64,000 nt of DNA from Aurelia coerulea (lineage: Eukaryota > Cnidaria > Scyphozoa > Semaeostomeae > Ulmaridae). Every line of letters begins with the position of its first letter. Positions within the stretch are counted from its first letter, which is position 1. The stretch covers positions 12,238,001-12,302,000 of the forward strand of contig CM076954.1 of the NCBI GenBank assembly GCA_039566865.1, given 5' to 3'. The notes under the pieces were generated by a model. The model saw only the letters and a program-made list of their open reading frames with translations, was not told where the DNA came from and made no database searches. The translations under genes and the position numbers were made by a program. This document shows positions 1 to 14,500 of the stretch, one piece after another.

Positions 1-1511
1 GCTAACGTTTCACCTAGAAAAACTGCCTCATATCCCCAATAGATCATTCTCTCCAAAGATCTATTCTGTGACTCTTTTGTAGAATAACTGATAAGTTTAT
101 TCGGTCAATGAGTTATGAAGTTACATTACATGATTAATGTCCCTCCCCCCTTAAATTCATGGGAACCCAATATTAAGGACATATCTCTGCATTTCAATCC
201 TTGAAGGTAAGTGAGGCTTTGCATTCACCATATTCAATGATGATTTCATGAGATTTTGACTTTGCTCCAACTGAAGAGAGTTTCCACAACATTGCCAATT
301 TCTCGACAAACAGGCAGTCAAAAACATCTTAATTACTGCCTTGAAATTCCATTTGAAGCATGAAATTGTTCTCAGCAGAAGGCAACAAAGTAGACTACTT
401 GTTGTAAAATTCTCAAGACTCTGACGTTACTGACCGGTACATTTTGCAGCCACTGAACATGCTCCATATCGGCCATTTTGGTGTCAGAGCTACTTTCAAA
501 AGGAAATTTCACTGACTAGCAAGTGGATTCAATTAAAAATATTCGGTCTAGGCAAACTTCAACTGGTATACATAAACAAGTGACGAAACAATTTGGAATT
601 ATTCATACCAAAATTTGTAAAATATTTTTCAAATTTGCTAGAATTGCACAAACATACAAGTTTGTGCCATTTTGATACCTAATTTTTTTTCAAGTGAAAG
701 CTCGTGGAATTTTTTATTTATTTTATTCTGATTTCTAACAGCATGGTAGCACAAGAATATCATTTGTAGTTAATTTGCTTTGGCTGTTTTAACAGGAAAA
801 TTCATGCAAGTTCCTTCCAAAGTGGCTTAATTCAGAAATTTTCATTATCATGGCAGGATTTTGACAAGCACCTGCACAAGGTTGTGAGCTTCGACTTGCA
901 AATATTTTTTTTTGCCGATGATATGCTGCATCTGAAATGATTTTCACTCAGCAGAATTTGTTACAGAGTCCTGTAATTGAAATTAAAAATCATTGAAGGT
1001 GTCACTTCATCTTTGATCGAGCTGTCATCAAAACTTCAACCAGCGATAGAAAATGCTCCGTTCAAGTTATGAAGCTGAAATTTGCAATTCAACCTTGTCT
1101 TTAGGTAACAATTACATGAAAAAAAATTGAGGACGTTTCTCGAACATGACTTGACATGCCTTTGTTCAAATTATAAATTGTAAAGAGATTCGGATGCAAA
1201 AAAACGAGAAGATTTAGCACACTGAGGCCTTTCTGACTTGTGTCGTCATCAGAGTGTGACTTAAACAGAACTGTTCAAATTATATGGAATGACCCTTAGC
1301 AATTTAAGCAAATCCTTGGAGGGTATTTTGGAGCCTCCCTTGGTCCGGTGTCCTGGACTTTAACAACTTATTTACGACTTTATTTACGTTTATGTGAGTT
1401 TTTACCTATAAATACTTGGCTGTTCAGAATGAAAAGCACTGAGGAAGATTTTTATAATCGAAACGTCTGGTTTTAACAGTGGTGCTTTTATCTAAGTTAA
1501 TAATAATAATA
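1..1511. other. Intron of RALGPS (no exon seen)
   Basis: No reading frame here resembles a protein, and no exon of the RALGPS gene was recognised. Because the first coding exon seen starts in mid-codon at 2563, this stretch is inferred to be intron. Two minor things are visible. Positions 1185-1260 resemble the left arm of the inverted-repeat element at 32526-32711 (shared TTCGGATGCAA and GCACACTGAGGCC). Positions 1439-1464 form a small CTGAGGA...GAAAC hairpin, listed separately. Confidence 0.6.
1439..1464 (+). other. CTGAGGA-stem-GAAAC hairpin, hammerhead-like core
   Basis: CTGAGGA is followed by one unpaired A, then a GATT/AATC stem with a 5-nt loop, then GAAAC. The same layout occurs on the minus strand at 11957-11985 and 45791-45820. 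It resembles stem II and the CUGANGA and GAAA boxes of a hammerhead ribozyme, which Penelope-like and other retroelements carry. The extra nucleotide before the stem is not canonical. No full stems I and III were established, so this is a motif-level call only. Confidence 0.25.
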
Positions 1512-2118
1512 CCGGGTGAGTCAGAAAAAAGAATCCCCGTTTGAAAGGTCACAGCTCCCTGGATATCAAGACAATGATATCGGCAAATATATAGTTTAAC
1601 GGTAGAAATGTTCAAATCTACTCGGCCACTCTATTCTAAAATTATGAGGGATTTTCTCCTGAAAGCCTCTTCAAAAAACCTTCAAAACGTGCCCAAAATC
1701 ATGAACAGATTTCCCTAACATTTCTGCCTTACAATGCCTTGCAGCAATGACTTGTGAACGCTTTAGCACGTGCTATCCTCTTGGGAGGATGTACAAGTCC
1801 TCCCCCTGGTATCAATAACCTATTTGGCGGGATTCCATTCTCCCAAGAGGACAAAATATATGAATTTATGTGAGTGTCATCAGTGTTAGGAAGGAAAATG
1901 TGCTCATTGTTTCCATTGGTTTTTGCAGGTTTTTTGAAGGGGCTTTCTGCAGAAAATCACCCATATCCACGGGATGGAATGGCCGATTAAGGCCGGGTAA
2001 ATTGCTGAACCTAATTGAACATATTGGCAATAAAACAAGACATTTTTCAATATTATTGTTTTGATATTCATGGAGCAGTGGCCTTCCAAGCGGGGATCCT
2101 TTTTTCTGACTCACCCGG
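1512..2118. mobile_element. CCGGGTGAGTC inverted-repeat MITE, copy 1
   Basis: The left end starts CCGGGTGAGTCAGAAAA and the right end is its reverse complement. TA lies immediately outside each end (1510-1511 and 2119-2120), which fits Tc1/mariner-type TA target duplication. The arms are long and imperfect, so most of the 607 bp would fold back on itself. A second full copy lies at 41798-42424 and a diverged relative at 18431. Short ORFs on both strands here mirror each other and are products of the palindrome. It lies in a RALGPS intron. Confidence 0.8.
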
Positions 2119-2562
2119 TAGTAACAATAACAATGAAATCAAGACCAGTTTCTCCACAGAGTGGCTCTTCACCTGATCGCTACAAACTACTTTACATGTG
2201 TTTAAAAAGGAGAAATCTAGTTAAAATTATTTACAATATGAAAGCTAATTTTTAAGAAAATGATAAAAATTGAGTTTATTCTAGTGCTGAGCTAAAAATC
2301 TTCTCTTTGCTGCTATGCATAAGTTTTTTCGCGTTTAGGTTGAAAATTCCGTTGGTTTACTATGTTTCGGAATTCTCCTCTTATATTGTAGGTAGTACCA
2401 CGTTGGAGTTTATTATTTGTACAATGCTGTATGCGTGTATTTGCAGTAGGTTTGGTTCCACAATCTGGGTCTGTTAATAGATAGAAGTTTCATATCTGGA
2501 TACGGATAGCATTTGGACTGTTCCTTTTGATTTGGTGCCATTTTAATTCTTTGAATTTGCAG

Positions 2563-5500
2563 ATTGTCTCTAAAGATTGAGCCAAACTCTGCTACACCAG
2601 AGAACACTCGTAGAAGTGAACGTCGAGCAAAATCACCAGACACTGGTACGCATTATATCTTGTTTTAAATTTAGTGATTGACCTGCTCTTTCCTTCAAGA
2701 ACTCTCTCAATATATTTCACTGTATTTATTCAAAAATTAGCCCAGACCTAAATAAACACCTCAATACTAGTAACTTCCCAAAATAATTGCAAATAGATGC
2801 TTTGCAATGTATCTGCGTCCCAATATTCAATACTGCTTACCCTTCTGATTTATCGAGCCATTTCTCAAACTCTAAGTAGAAACATGTTAAAAGATATCAG
2901 AAACATGAACATTGCCGGGAAAGTTCCTGCGTGGTAGCCATACAAATATAATACAATCTGTGCCGCATTGCCTTGTTTCTCAGTAAATAAAGCGTTCGTT
3001 CGAAGGTGTTGTGGCGCAGTGGTGTAATCCTCTGACTTTGCAGCAAGAACAGTCAGGCGGAGTGGGTTCGATACCCGGTAGGTCCCCACCACTTGAGCGT
3101 CATGACAAGGGGTCGCGGACTCGATTAGGTCTGCTCTATTTCTGCGATCCCAGCGCTTGGCGCTGAAAAACGCAACTTCACCTTCACCGTTCGTTCTTTG
3201 AGCGATAGCAGCCCTTGCTTAGAAGAAAGGATATTGCATCTATGCTTGAGTCAGGAAGTCCAACATGACTGTTTCCTTTGTAGAATCACTGGCTGGCGAT
3301 TTTCGACAGGGATCAGCAGGATTAAGAAAGGCAAACACTATGTTGTCAGTGCCGATTCATAACACTGCTTCACTTGGAAGAAATTTCATTCCAAGTCATC
3401 GAAAGGCACGAAGTCTGGGAAACAGGTTTGTTTTTACCGATATTTTTGTCATGTAACCCAATGCCAATAGTAACTTTATTCAGCGGCGTAGCTACTGACG
3501 TTGTGGGTGTCAAGCGCTAAAAATTCGGACAAACTTGGGGCGCACTGTTGGAATTGCGGCAAAGTTTATGTCTTGCAAACAAACAGTTTCTTCAGTAATT
3601 CTTCAATCATTCTTCAATAAAAATTATGATTATGGCATTGCAAGATCCTCGGTGCCTCGAGATTCCATCATTGAACTTCTTAGTTAACAAAACTTTGTAA
3701 GCAGCATGTTTTCGTTTAAATCGTTGTGTAGTAACAATGGAGCTTTTGATAAATGAAGGGAACGTTCGTTGATCCGACAATTTAATGGAATTACGTCTTA
3801 CGTTGAATGCTTTGCCTTAGAGTTGATTTTCCATTCATTTTGAGCTATCATTGAGCTGATCTGAATTTTTTGCTCTGTAAATACCGACAGAAAAACATTG
3901 TAAATATTTGGAAACATTGTAAAAATATGTAAATTTATGTATTTGTAGCTAATTGTTCCGTATTTTAATTAATTTTTTACAAATTTTACTTTCTGAGATA
4001 GTAGGCTGAAATTAGCTCTTATCTTATAGCTATTTGATACACGTATGCCTACTTTACATAAATTGATAATGTAATAAAATCGTTAAGGTTCAAATTTGGT
4101 TCTGAAATTGCATCTTTCGCCGGGTGTCCCATAATAATATAGTTGATTTTGAAAAATCACCAAAGTTGGATCGCAAGATCAATTTTCAAATTTTACTTTT
4201 GGACTGAAATATGAAAAGCCACAATATATGTTTCTGCGTTTAGATCAACTTTTTTATATGCTTAGATTCGCAATTAAGGCTGTTTTTAAGCATACTGTAA
4301 AAAGACTCAAACGATTGCCAAATTGAATTCTTAGTCTACACCTACAGAAACAATCTTAGTTGGTATTAAATGCCAGAAAGGAATGCACATCATCATGTCA
4401 GACTTGGTTGTTGATGAACAATGGCAAAATTGGTTAGTTACAAGCCCCAGTGTCCCTTTTAGATTTTGCTTCAAAAAACCCTTTCCAAGATGTTTTTTTA
4501 AGTCTAGAGTACAACAGTGCTATTACCCTTGAAAGTAATTTAATCAATTGCAAAACAGAAAAAAGAAATTTGAGGGAAGAAATTTTAGCTGCAATGAAAT
4601 AGTTTAAACTTAAAGGTTGATATAGCAAAGGGATGCCATCTTGATATGTAATGACTAACATAACAGTTTTATCAATGTGTATCTTTTTTCATAGTGTCGA
4701 GGCACAAAGTTTGATTTAAATTTTCTGTTTCACATTTCAGTGTGCTACTTTCAACGTCATTTAATGCACATACTCACAGGTATGCATCTTTATGAAAAAA
4801 TTGTACGTGTTTTGGACAAATTGTGCGACAGACTTTTTTTACATATCGATAAAGGCGTAGATTTGACCGATTTTCATCTTGGGTCGAGAAAATATTGCAG
4901 ATTTGAATCACTGAATGTTAGCTATCTTGGCTTTGCAAAGTCTGTAGCTTTAAAGTGAATGGATGAAGCTAAGAAGAGGTAATCCAGAAACAGGAAACCA
5001 ACAACGCCTACGCACATTATTGTTCCTGTAGGAAAACAATATCCATGCAAGCATAGGTTCCAAATCTTTAACTCCGCGTAAAAATGTGGGTGTAAAATTC
5101 AATGACCTTTTTCTTCTGATTTAATGGCTTGAAAGAAACTTTAGATACATTAAGTACAAAAATTTTCGGCGGATAAAATTTCGGACAATAAACTTCGGCG
5201 AAAATATTTTCGGACACATTTTTGGTATTTCGGACAAATAAATTTTCGGACAACATTTTTGACTAGTCTTTGGATCATTTATGCAATATCACAGCAGCTT
5301 TTAAATTTATTGAAACAAAACACCTTCATAAAGTTTGGAATTGAGCCGTAGCATGTCCTAAAGTTTCTAAAATAGAATGGCAAAAAAGTCACCGATTTTC
5401 TTGTTTCTATTCGTATTCGTCAATTTTTTGTATACTTGCTTTAAATTGTAGTTGGTTGTCATAGGCACTTTAAATCTGCAAAAGGGTCTTCTTGTTCTAT

Positions 5501-8500
5501 GTCGTTTTGATAGCATCATCAATTTTGGCCATTTTGATATGAATTCTTTTCGAATTACATCAGCAATAATGAGAGCATGTAAATCGTGATAGACGAAGAG
5601 CACTTTGTTGTTACTTGCTCTGACCATAAGTTCCGACTATGACAATAATATTGGATTGGAACAGTATTTTTCAAAAACTTTGCATGTTTACAATAACTTT
5701 TCGTGACGTGCTGGAGATTCGATTTCAGATTTCTTGTCTTGGTTCTTATTTTGAGCATTAAATTCACACTACGCATGCGCATATTTATGCAAAAAATTTC
5801 GGCGTGACAAATTTTCGGACAACTACATATTTCGTACAAATAAATTTTCGGACAAGTGTTTGTCCGAAAGTTTGTCACGCCGAAAATTTTTGCACTTAAT
5901 GTACTTATCTATAATTCTACCGTTGAACTTTCCAGAAATTGAGAACATTTTTCGAACTTACAGCATATCTTGCATTTCAACTCATTTGAAGATGTGACGT
6001 CATCAAATTTCTAAATAATAAACCAGATGAGTGACAGACTTTTGCTTGATACCATATTGTAGGCATTCATAAACTATGGTTTTCTTCGAATTTACTTCAT
6101 GTTGCGTCAAACAGTTTAGAAATTACGATGGTTTTAAGTTTTTTTGAAAATTTTTCTTGAATTCTTGAAAAAGAAGAAAAACACTCTAATTCTGAAAATA
6201 TTGAAGGTTTCAGAAAAGTCCAACGGTAGAATTATAGAGAAATAGCAAAAGTTTCTTTGAAGTCATTCAGTTCAAAGAAATAGGTCACTCGATTTTACAC
6301 CAGCCTTTTTAAAGATTTGAAACCTATGCTATCCATGCAAGGGTCAAAATAATCAAATACAAAAGGTTTATTTTAGGCTTGCTTGTGTAGCTCTTTCGTT
6401 AGCTATTCATCTCCATCAATCAATTTTAAAAAAGAAATATTTCTTATTCCGGGGTGTTAGTTTGAAAAATGTTCAGATAGTTTAGAAGCCTGTAACTTTC
6501 AAACTAGTCTATTCATCAGATTTGTATAAATTGATAGCATTTGTTTAGTGTTTAGCTAACATAAGCATGCCAACGTAGATATAGAAATTTGGTTTATCAA
6601 ATTGGTTCTACGATTCTCAAGTTTTAATCGATTTTCATAAATGCTTCATTTCAAAATCTGTCAGCACTGGCTCAAAATCCTTGATCAAGTTTGCTAAAAA
6701 TTTAACTCCGCAGCTATCAAAGTCCAGCTCTATCTGTCTATTTCATTGCCAGGCATCCTCGCTAAATATTGAGGCTTCTGCATAATGTCAATCACTTGGA
6801 CTATCATGCAGCCGTTTCTACCTATTTTCTTTTATCACGAGGCTAGATTGCTTGCAAATCTAACAAAGGATGTTAGAGCTCTTTTCAAGGATTTCGAGAT
6901 GAAATATTTTTATATTTGTATATATAACTCCTCAAGAAAGAACATACTTGAAAAACAGACTGACTATGTTCTTATAAGCATGGTCCTCTTCCTGTATGCT
7001 GGGTTAGGTTCTTACACCAAGTACCCTTGTGACTATGATGAGCACAGAGCTATACAATAGATTCAATGAGCTTAGGGGAAGCATAATTGCATTCTAAATG
7101 CTAGAGGAAATGGTAATCTGTTTGTATAAAATAATGTCATCAGATATTTATAAAATACTCTCCCAGGGTCACAAACGTACTCATTTTTCAAGCAATGAAT
7201 TTCTAGCAATTTGGTTATTTCTAATTTTGCTTTGTCTTCATGGTGGAAATTTATGATCATTGAATATTTTATGTTTTCATTCTTGGTAACTGTATTATCT
7301 GATAAGAACGAAACAAGAAATCAGTTTGTTTTTGGTTCTTTCTTTGGGTGTCTATGTCTTTTTCTCCAAAAATCAGTCTGTAGGTTCTTTTCTATCTTCT
7401 TGATTGCGGGGTTTACTGTAATCGTTTCCAACTTAACAATGATTCAACTGCTTTTCATAAAGTAAATATATGTATTTTGTATCTAAGTTGACATGCTGCT
7501 ATACAAATATAATCAGTTTACAGAAATCTAGCGAATAGTTTACTACTGCTACATGCCTTACGTTTTTCTGACTTACCCTCAAGAAAATTTCTCCAGTCAT
7601 TTTTTAAGTAAAACTAAAGGGCATTCATTGGGTATCATTTGTGGACCATAGGTAGAAAGCCTACGTGCAGACTTTACAGAAATAGTTAAAGTCTGCGTAT
7701 TGACGCTCAATTCGCTGTTTCGAAGAGTCAGCAGAACATCCCCGCACGTGTCTGCAGGTAAAGGAACAATACTTTTGATGATGTAGGAGCAATAAATCGA
7801 TCACTCTTTATGTCTAGGCATACTCCTGTGAGAATTCCTTCGGATCCTCTACATCCAAGGTAAATCGTTTGCCATTTTTCCTTTAATAATTGTTTATGTT
7901 AGTTAGCCAATGAGGGTGCACTAATAGTCAAATTAAAAATATCCAAGACGCGTGATGTTAAAATGCGTGATGTGGATATGAATCGTGGTCTTTTTTGTAA
8001 AATTGGCATATTATTCGAATAGAATCTGTTATAAATTGTTCCTCCACGTTCAATTGCTTGTCCGAAAGTACGGCAAACTTATCACGTAATATCCTAAAAG
8101 TCGTGAGTTCTTGTCTTGTTGGGGATACGAATCATCAAAGTTCAAAGCAACGGTTATCCACCAAAAAGGAAACCTGTGATCATGCGCAGAAAGCATGTTT
8201 GGTTTGTGGAAAGAATGTGGGCGGATACTCTAACCACAATCCAAACAAGGATTAGCAAAGAAACAAAGAGATTCTTGCGCATGGTAATAGGTTTCCCAGC
8301 TGTTGATCTGCTTGAATTTTACCAGCATAACAAAAGGCTCAGACAAAAGGGGCAGTCCTCGGTATCCTCAACAAGTCTATTAATTGCGTCGAACACTTTA
8401 GAGTCGATATACTAGGCCAAGCCCGAACCATCACCATGTCCTGAATGTAGTTATTAGTTACACATTTATACATTAGTTTTTATTTCGTCGTCAATTGCTG

Positions 8501-11500
8501 TTCGAAATGATTTTGTTGTAATCCTGCTATCAATTTTCTTTTTTTTTTGAATGATAGAAATTATAGACCAGCATGTGCCGATTTATTCTTTGCAACAGTA
8601 AGACCCTCACAGCTATACAGACAGCTTGAAAATATCAAGCAGTTTGCTATTTGCCGAAGGCAGTATTCTCTTATCACAGGGCCAAGTCTGGGCTTTTAAG
8701 CAGACTGGCTAAATTTGCCTCTGCAGCAACCAACCTTTTAGTCTCGACAAACTTAAATTTTTTCATGCCAGAGATAAAAGAAACATGCAAAAAGAACCTG
8801 TCACGAAGGATAGGTAGGATGCTGCAACGAAGAGCAGGTTGAGGGTGGGTGGGTGTAATAAAACTATCGACATTATTTTGGCCCTGGGTACTTTAACCAA
8901 ACGTGTAAAAGAACTATTGAATTTGCTTGCATGAAACAAAATGATTTACTCTTTCTACGAAGTTCCTGGGAATGTGGCTCCCTTGCCCCCAGAATTTTTC
9001 GATTAGATTTTTGGTACAGACGCATAGGTTGTCATTTGTCACTTAACGATTCGTTTTCTTCGCGCAGATGTGAATCTCCTGGATGTGTTTCAGCGCGTAA
9101 TCTTCTAGATGACAGCCTCATTGATGATCACAATGGAGAGTTGCATTGTAAGCATTGAGAGCTTTTTAAACATCTATTATGACCAAAGCTAAAGATCCAT
9201 GTTCGAAAATCACAGTATTCGATTGCAAATGCAAGACAAATTTTCAAATACTGGGTGTCCCAAAAATGCCCTCCCACTTGAAAAATCTCCAAAGCTCGAA
9301 TATTAAACCTATCCAGACTGGGGAGGCAGCTTTTCTTAACTTTCATTTTTTACTATGTTCTCGATGATCCGATAACATGATGAAATGCTCTGTCTCATGA
9401 CTTAAAGGGTCCTCCGTTTCATCCAGCATGCCTTGCACGTGCCGCCCTTTGGTTGGCCTTTGTCGTAGCCATTTGCATGACCCATGAAAATGGCGACAAC
9501 AAAGGACAACCAAGAGACGGCACGTGCAAGGCATGCTGGATGAAACAAACCCTTTAAACGGTTAAAAAGTATGAGACACTGAAGGTTCTTATCTTGGGCC
9601 ATACTTTTGAAATTACATTGTAGAGTTTCCCTGACAGAGAAAATGTTTGAGATAGTTCTTCATCGTTCAAATCTTCTCGAAATGTACAAGTTAGAACCGT
9701 AATAAACATTTGCTTAATATGCTTCAAAGCCATATAGTCCTTAATAGAGGCAACTCAAACTGGTAAGCCTCGTCTGGGAAAGTACTTTGATTTGATTTTA
9801 TGATATTTACAGGGGGCAAAACATTCAGTCTATGCTGTTTTACAATGTGCCCTGTTGAAAAACTTACAAACGAAAACATTTCTAAATGTTACAAGTAATC
9901 AAAAAGATTGAAAAAATTGGCTAGAAAGCGCAGCTTTATGATAAACTGCAATATTAAAGGCAATCTGTCCCCTTAAATGAATGAAAATAACATCGATAAA
10001 AATCTTTATTGTATATTCCAGAAGTTTGTGCATCCAAAGAAATCAGGGTCTTAGAGACTCAGTGATGCATGAATTTAGCTCCAGCGTAAATAAGGTGAAT
10101 AAACCAGTAACTAAGGTCAGAACAATAGGGGCAGACTGCTTTTAAGATCACGACGAACAACATTTTGAGCGTCATTTCATAAAAAGAGACAGTGACGAAT
10201 CCAATACAGTAAAATCGACATTTCAATTAATTATGACTATTCCATGTTGACGAATCCAATAGTATATAAAGGTTAATGAGACTAGGCCCTGTTTTCAGTG
10301 GTACGGTTCGAAACGAGCTTGTCTCAACTTCATCTAAATGAAAATAACAATTGTGAGTTATAGTGCATGATTGAAATATTGATCGCACGATTTCTAAATA
10401 AAGAAAGGCCGTTGAAATTAAACCAAACAAGAAATTCCAGTGAGATTAAAAAAGATACAACTCTATGGAATAATTTTATTGGTTGAGAATCGGGCGGTGG
10501 TCCCTCGGGATCAGTAGGCTTTCATGTATTAACAAATCATGTCTCGATTAACGCTATGTTTTTGTTATTGTTAGACTAACTGAATTATTATTCTTTCAGC
10601 AACGGTGAGCTTTGACTCTGGCCTGGATCATGAGGAGCATGAACTACATCCCGTCAAACACAGGTCAGTATCATGATTTATTTACTTACGATCAGATGAC
10701 AAGGTGCAGTCCGTTCACACATCTGATAGGTCATACTCCATTCATAAACTGATGAACCCGCAAATACCGTAAAACCTCTATTTAGCCCCCCTTTCTATTA
10801 ATTCCTCCTCTCTAATAAGCCCCCCTCCCTTGTAAGCCGAAATTGTAAATAAGGCCCCTTCTCCATGAAGTCCCCCCCCACACTTGTTTCAATCACAAGA
10901 AGCTACCAAATACCGGGTGTCCCGAAAAAAAGGTAACAGATTTGATGGGGACTAGCGATGAGAGTATTAGTCGAATCGATCCCAAATAAGTTTTGAAGTA
11001 CTCTTCAATAGTTAACTTGAAGATTAATACCTCGTTTGTTGATATTGGCGCATCGAGAGTTGAAATATTAATCTCGAAAGCCAAAATTTGCGTGCATCTA
11101 CAAACCAGAGCTTTTGGGTTTTGGCCTAAACTGCTAACGCGCTGGTTAGGGGAATCTCCTCAGTCAAAGACATTCTTGGACAAGGATCGGTCCTTTGGGT
11201 ACCCGTATGAAAAGAACGTAAAAGACTGAAAACTAACAAATAAATTAGTGAATATAGTCACTAAGGAATATTTTTCTCCAGTCAAAATGCATTTACAAAA
11301 GTATACCAAGCCAAGCACGAATGAGCATTTTTTATGTTCCCTTGGGCATATACGATTGCTTTTTTCGTAATAATTTCGCGAGAGATGATGCAAAAAACGT
11401 TTCATTCAAGCAATGAAGATTGCAAAATAGTCTCTGTGTTAAAGCCTACGGGACTTATTTCGCTGATGAATAACTTTTCTCGGGCAGGTGTAATTTAAAG

Positions 11501-14500
11501 TTTTTGTAGAATCAAGAAAGGGATCTCTTCGGGGCTAAATTCTTGAATCTGATTGTAAAGTTCAGAGTCAGATTTTCACTAAAATGTTTTCCAAAGCACG
11601 AGGTTTCTTGTTTGTACTTGGCTATGATTGAGGAGATTCCACAGCACAGCGAGTTCACAGCTTAGGCTAAACCCCAAAAGCTCTGGTTTGGAGTAGGAGG
11701 CAAATTTGGACTTTCAAGATTAATATCCCAACTCATGATGCACCAATATCAACAAATAAGGTATCAATCTTCAAGTTAACTATCTAAGAGTACTTCAAAA
11801 CTTATCAGGGTTCGATTCAACTTAAATTCTTATCGCTAGCCCCAATCAAATCTGTTGCCTTTTTTTGGGACACCCGATATTTAAGGAGTTTAAAGGCAGA
11901 AACACCGCAATACATAAAAAACAACAGCAAATGGTTGAATAAATTTTATGCCAATATTTCGTCCTGCCATGCAGGACTTCTTCAGAGCTGTAATGTAACA
12001 GTTATAAGAAAAATTTAAATATGTACAGCGATGTACACCAAATATTTCCTTTTATTTAGCTAAACGAGTTTGCATGTTAATTTTGATGTGGTTTGGGACA
12101 AAACTGTGTGGACTTTGTGTATTTGACTCGTAAAATTGTATGATGATTTCGCAGAACATGGAGTAAAAGAACTGAAGAGTTATAATTTATATACTTGTCA
12201 TTTTTTTTGTGAACAAGCCCCCCCCCTCCCTTAAAGGCCAGCCTCTGGAGTATCTGAAATTGAATAAGCCCCCCTTGAGGGCTTGATAGAGCGTTTGCGG
12301 TAGTTTGCAAAAACGTGCTGTTGCTTGGTATTTTCGAATCAAGCATTCGCAAAGAATTTAGGTTAGTGGATGATAGTCAATTCTCCGTTATAATTTAGAA
12401 CTACTCCGACAAAGAACTTTTTTGTGGGGAAAAAGAACAATGTCAACCGGGACTTCGCCGATGTGAGACACGCAGTATAGTTAATTAGTACTGTGGTTTA
12501 GTGAACCTAGTTTCTTTAGGGTGTATGAAAAAGGCTATCCGTCGAAAAAATAGATATCTTGGGAACGAAAGGTCTGATGAAGGCCCGTTTTAACCAATTG
12601 CGAGAGGATCTCTTTGACTCTGTCACAGAAGTGGCAGGTATTGATATCGCAAACGGATGTGGTTTTTTTGTCCTTTCGCTTGTCCTTTCGTTAGTGTCCG
12701 TGGATCAACATAAAATCAATTTGAAATAACGAAATCATCTAGCAGCTAGACAGTTCCACACCAAACCCCCAAATCTTCCAAGTGCTGGACTTTGGTCGTC
12801 ATTGTACCGTCCAGTTGCAATTTTTGTGGTACAAAACTGGTGGAAGTCTATGATACATAAGGGTGTGACCCATCTCTTGATAGCAGCTATATTGTAGCTG
12901 ATTGAATCACCCCGTATAAAGAACGTATTATTATTATCATTATTATTTGTGCATGGTTTGGTTTAGATTTGCTATTCCCCTTCTTTACTTTTGACCGTTT
13001 GCGTATTTCTTTTGTTCCCTGTATTGCTTTATTTTTCTGTTTTTGTTTTTTGAAGTTGTAGTTGTAAAATTGTAAGTACCGTTCTTGGTGGAGGTCAGAT
13101 GACCTTGCGTCTTCCTACGCCGAGAGCGGTACAGTATTTACGCATTTAGCTCAGTTAGTTTTAATTTATTATGAATAGAAAAAGGATCTGATATAAATGA
13201 GATAGTGATATTTTGAAAGTCTTGCTCGTATGCTTTCATTTTTGCAAAATATGTCCATAGGGACGTCCATAAAGACTAACAAAAGAAGCATAGGGCAAAA
13301 TTTAGGTAGCGTCTCTTTAGCTACTGCTGCAATGGTGTATCTGTTGGAAGAAGGAAACTAACAAAGAAAATCTTGTAATTGTTCTAAGTCTTTAATCGAC
13401 ACAAGAAGCTTTCACAGTTACATCCATACAGGATTTATTTGTTTTGAAGAAAACAAGTACTGTTGGCGAAAACGAGAGCTATGTGCAATAGCTCTAGCTG
13501 CACAATGTTTTTGCGAAAGAAATTGTTGAAGCAAGACATTTCACCTTGTATGGGACTGCTTCTGATGAAGAGTTGGTGCATTCACAACAATGTTGCTTCC
13601 TGCTTCCTTGTTAACTCACTGATGAGTTAGACAACGCGAAAGAATTTTGCGATAAAGGGATCAAATGATGATACTATTAGAGCAATGGTGAAAGAAGCGC
13701 TTCTTCATTTTGACATTTGCTTTCGTTTTGCTTGCTTGGGAATTCCCCAGTGACCTATTTTAGAAACTGTACATGAAATGAAAGAAAGTGCACAATAAGG
13801 GCTTCCAGAAAATCACGATCTCATTGTTGTCAGATCTTGCGTTAAAGAGAAATTTAGATTTTTCGAACCATATCCTTTTTGCTACACTCTGTAGTCTAGT
13901 GAATGGGTTGGACTGAACAAACTGTATGCTGTTTGGTTAAAGCAGTGGCTTTAAATCTTTCGCCGACAGGAGAAATATTGTCGAGTCCCGAATGAAATAA
14001 ATGGGGTATAGTCTGAAATAGAATAATGGCCTGGAATAGACGAGGTGGATGAATAATTTCCCCAGTCCTAATACATAAATAAACGGACCGGTGGGCAAAT
14101 GTCCTGTAATGTGGCGAAACTCAGACGTTGTTTCCAATGTAAATAGTATCGAAAAAACTTCAAAAATCATGAAAAATCTATTGAAAAAAGGAAGAATGCA
14201 GTTCAAGTCATATTTCTGGAGACATGCTTAGCTTACTGTAAAATTGATACATGGGGATTGCTGAATAAGAATGTGCCCTGAGTGGTTTTTTGTCAAGAAC
14301 TAGTAAACGGATGGGAGGAGTCCGTCTATTCTTGACGTGAGTCTGATTGTTATTATTGCTAAAATGATTTTGTATCTGATCTAACGGATTCAGGCCCAGC
14401 AATCGATATGATTGAGTGTAATTTATGGTTCCCTCTCTTATTTGTAGTTTTGAATGTGGCAGCGCAGATGAGCTTACCCCTCACATGCCAGAGACATATT

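Larger units (their letters stand above)
10767..12300. mobile_element. pogo-like TA-flanked element rich in AAGCCCCCC repeats
   Basis: The left end reads CCGTAAAACCTCTATTTAGC after TA. The right end is the imperfect inverse, followed by TA at 12301-12302. Both ends carry subterminal AATAAGCCCCCC-type units. CAGTARAACCTC-like termini with TA duplication are typical of pogo/Tigger Tc1-mariner elements. Related fragments are at 33451-33571, 56078-56969 and near 25840-25932. A CCGGGTG-class MITE is nested at 10913-11877. No transposase is visible. Confidence 0.75.

Noticed and set aside
3002..3187. Possible tRNA gene (box A and box B present)
   Set aside because: No cloverleaf can be formed, and the unit has a SINE body, a repeat tail and flanking duplications.
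5148..5901. CRISPR-like array of ATTTTCGGACAA repeats
   Set aside because: Spacing is irregular, the repeats occur in both orientations, and the unit is a TA-flanked transposable element in a eukaryotic intron.
8058..8415. Extra RALGPS exon with a Cys/His cluster
   Set aside because: Exons 3 and 4 already join in phase, and no RALGPS homologue segment matches it. It is kept only as unexplained intron sequence.
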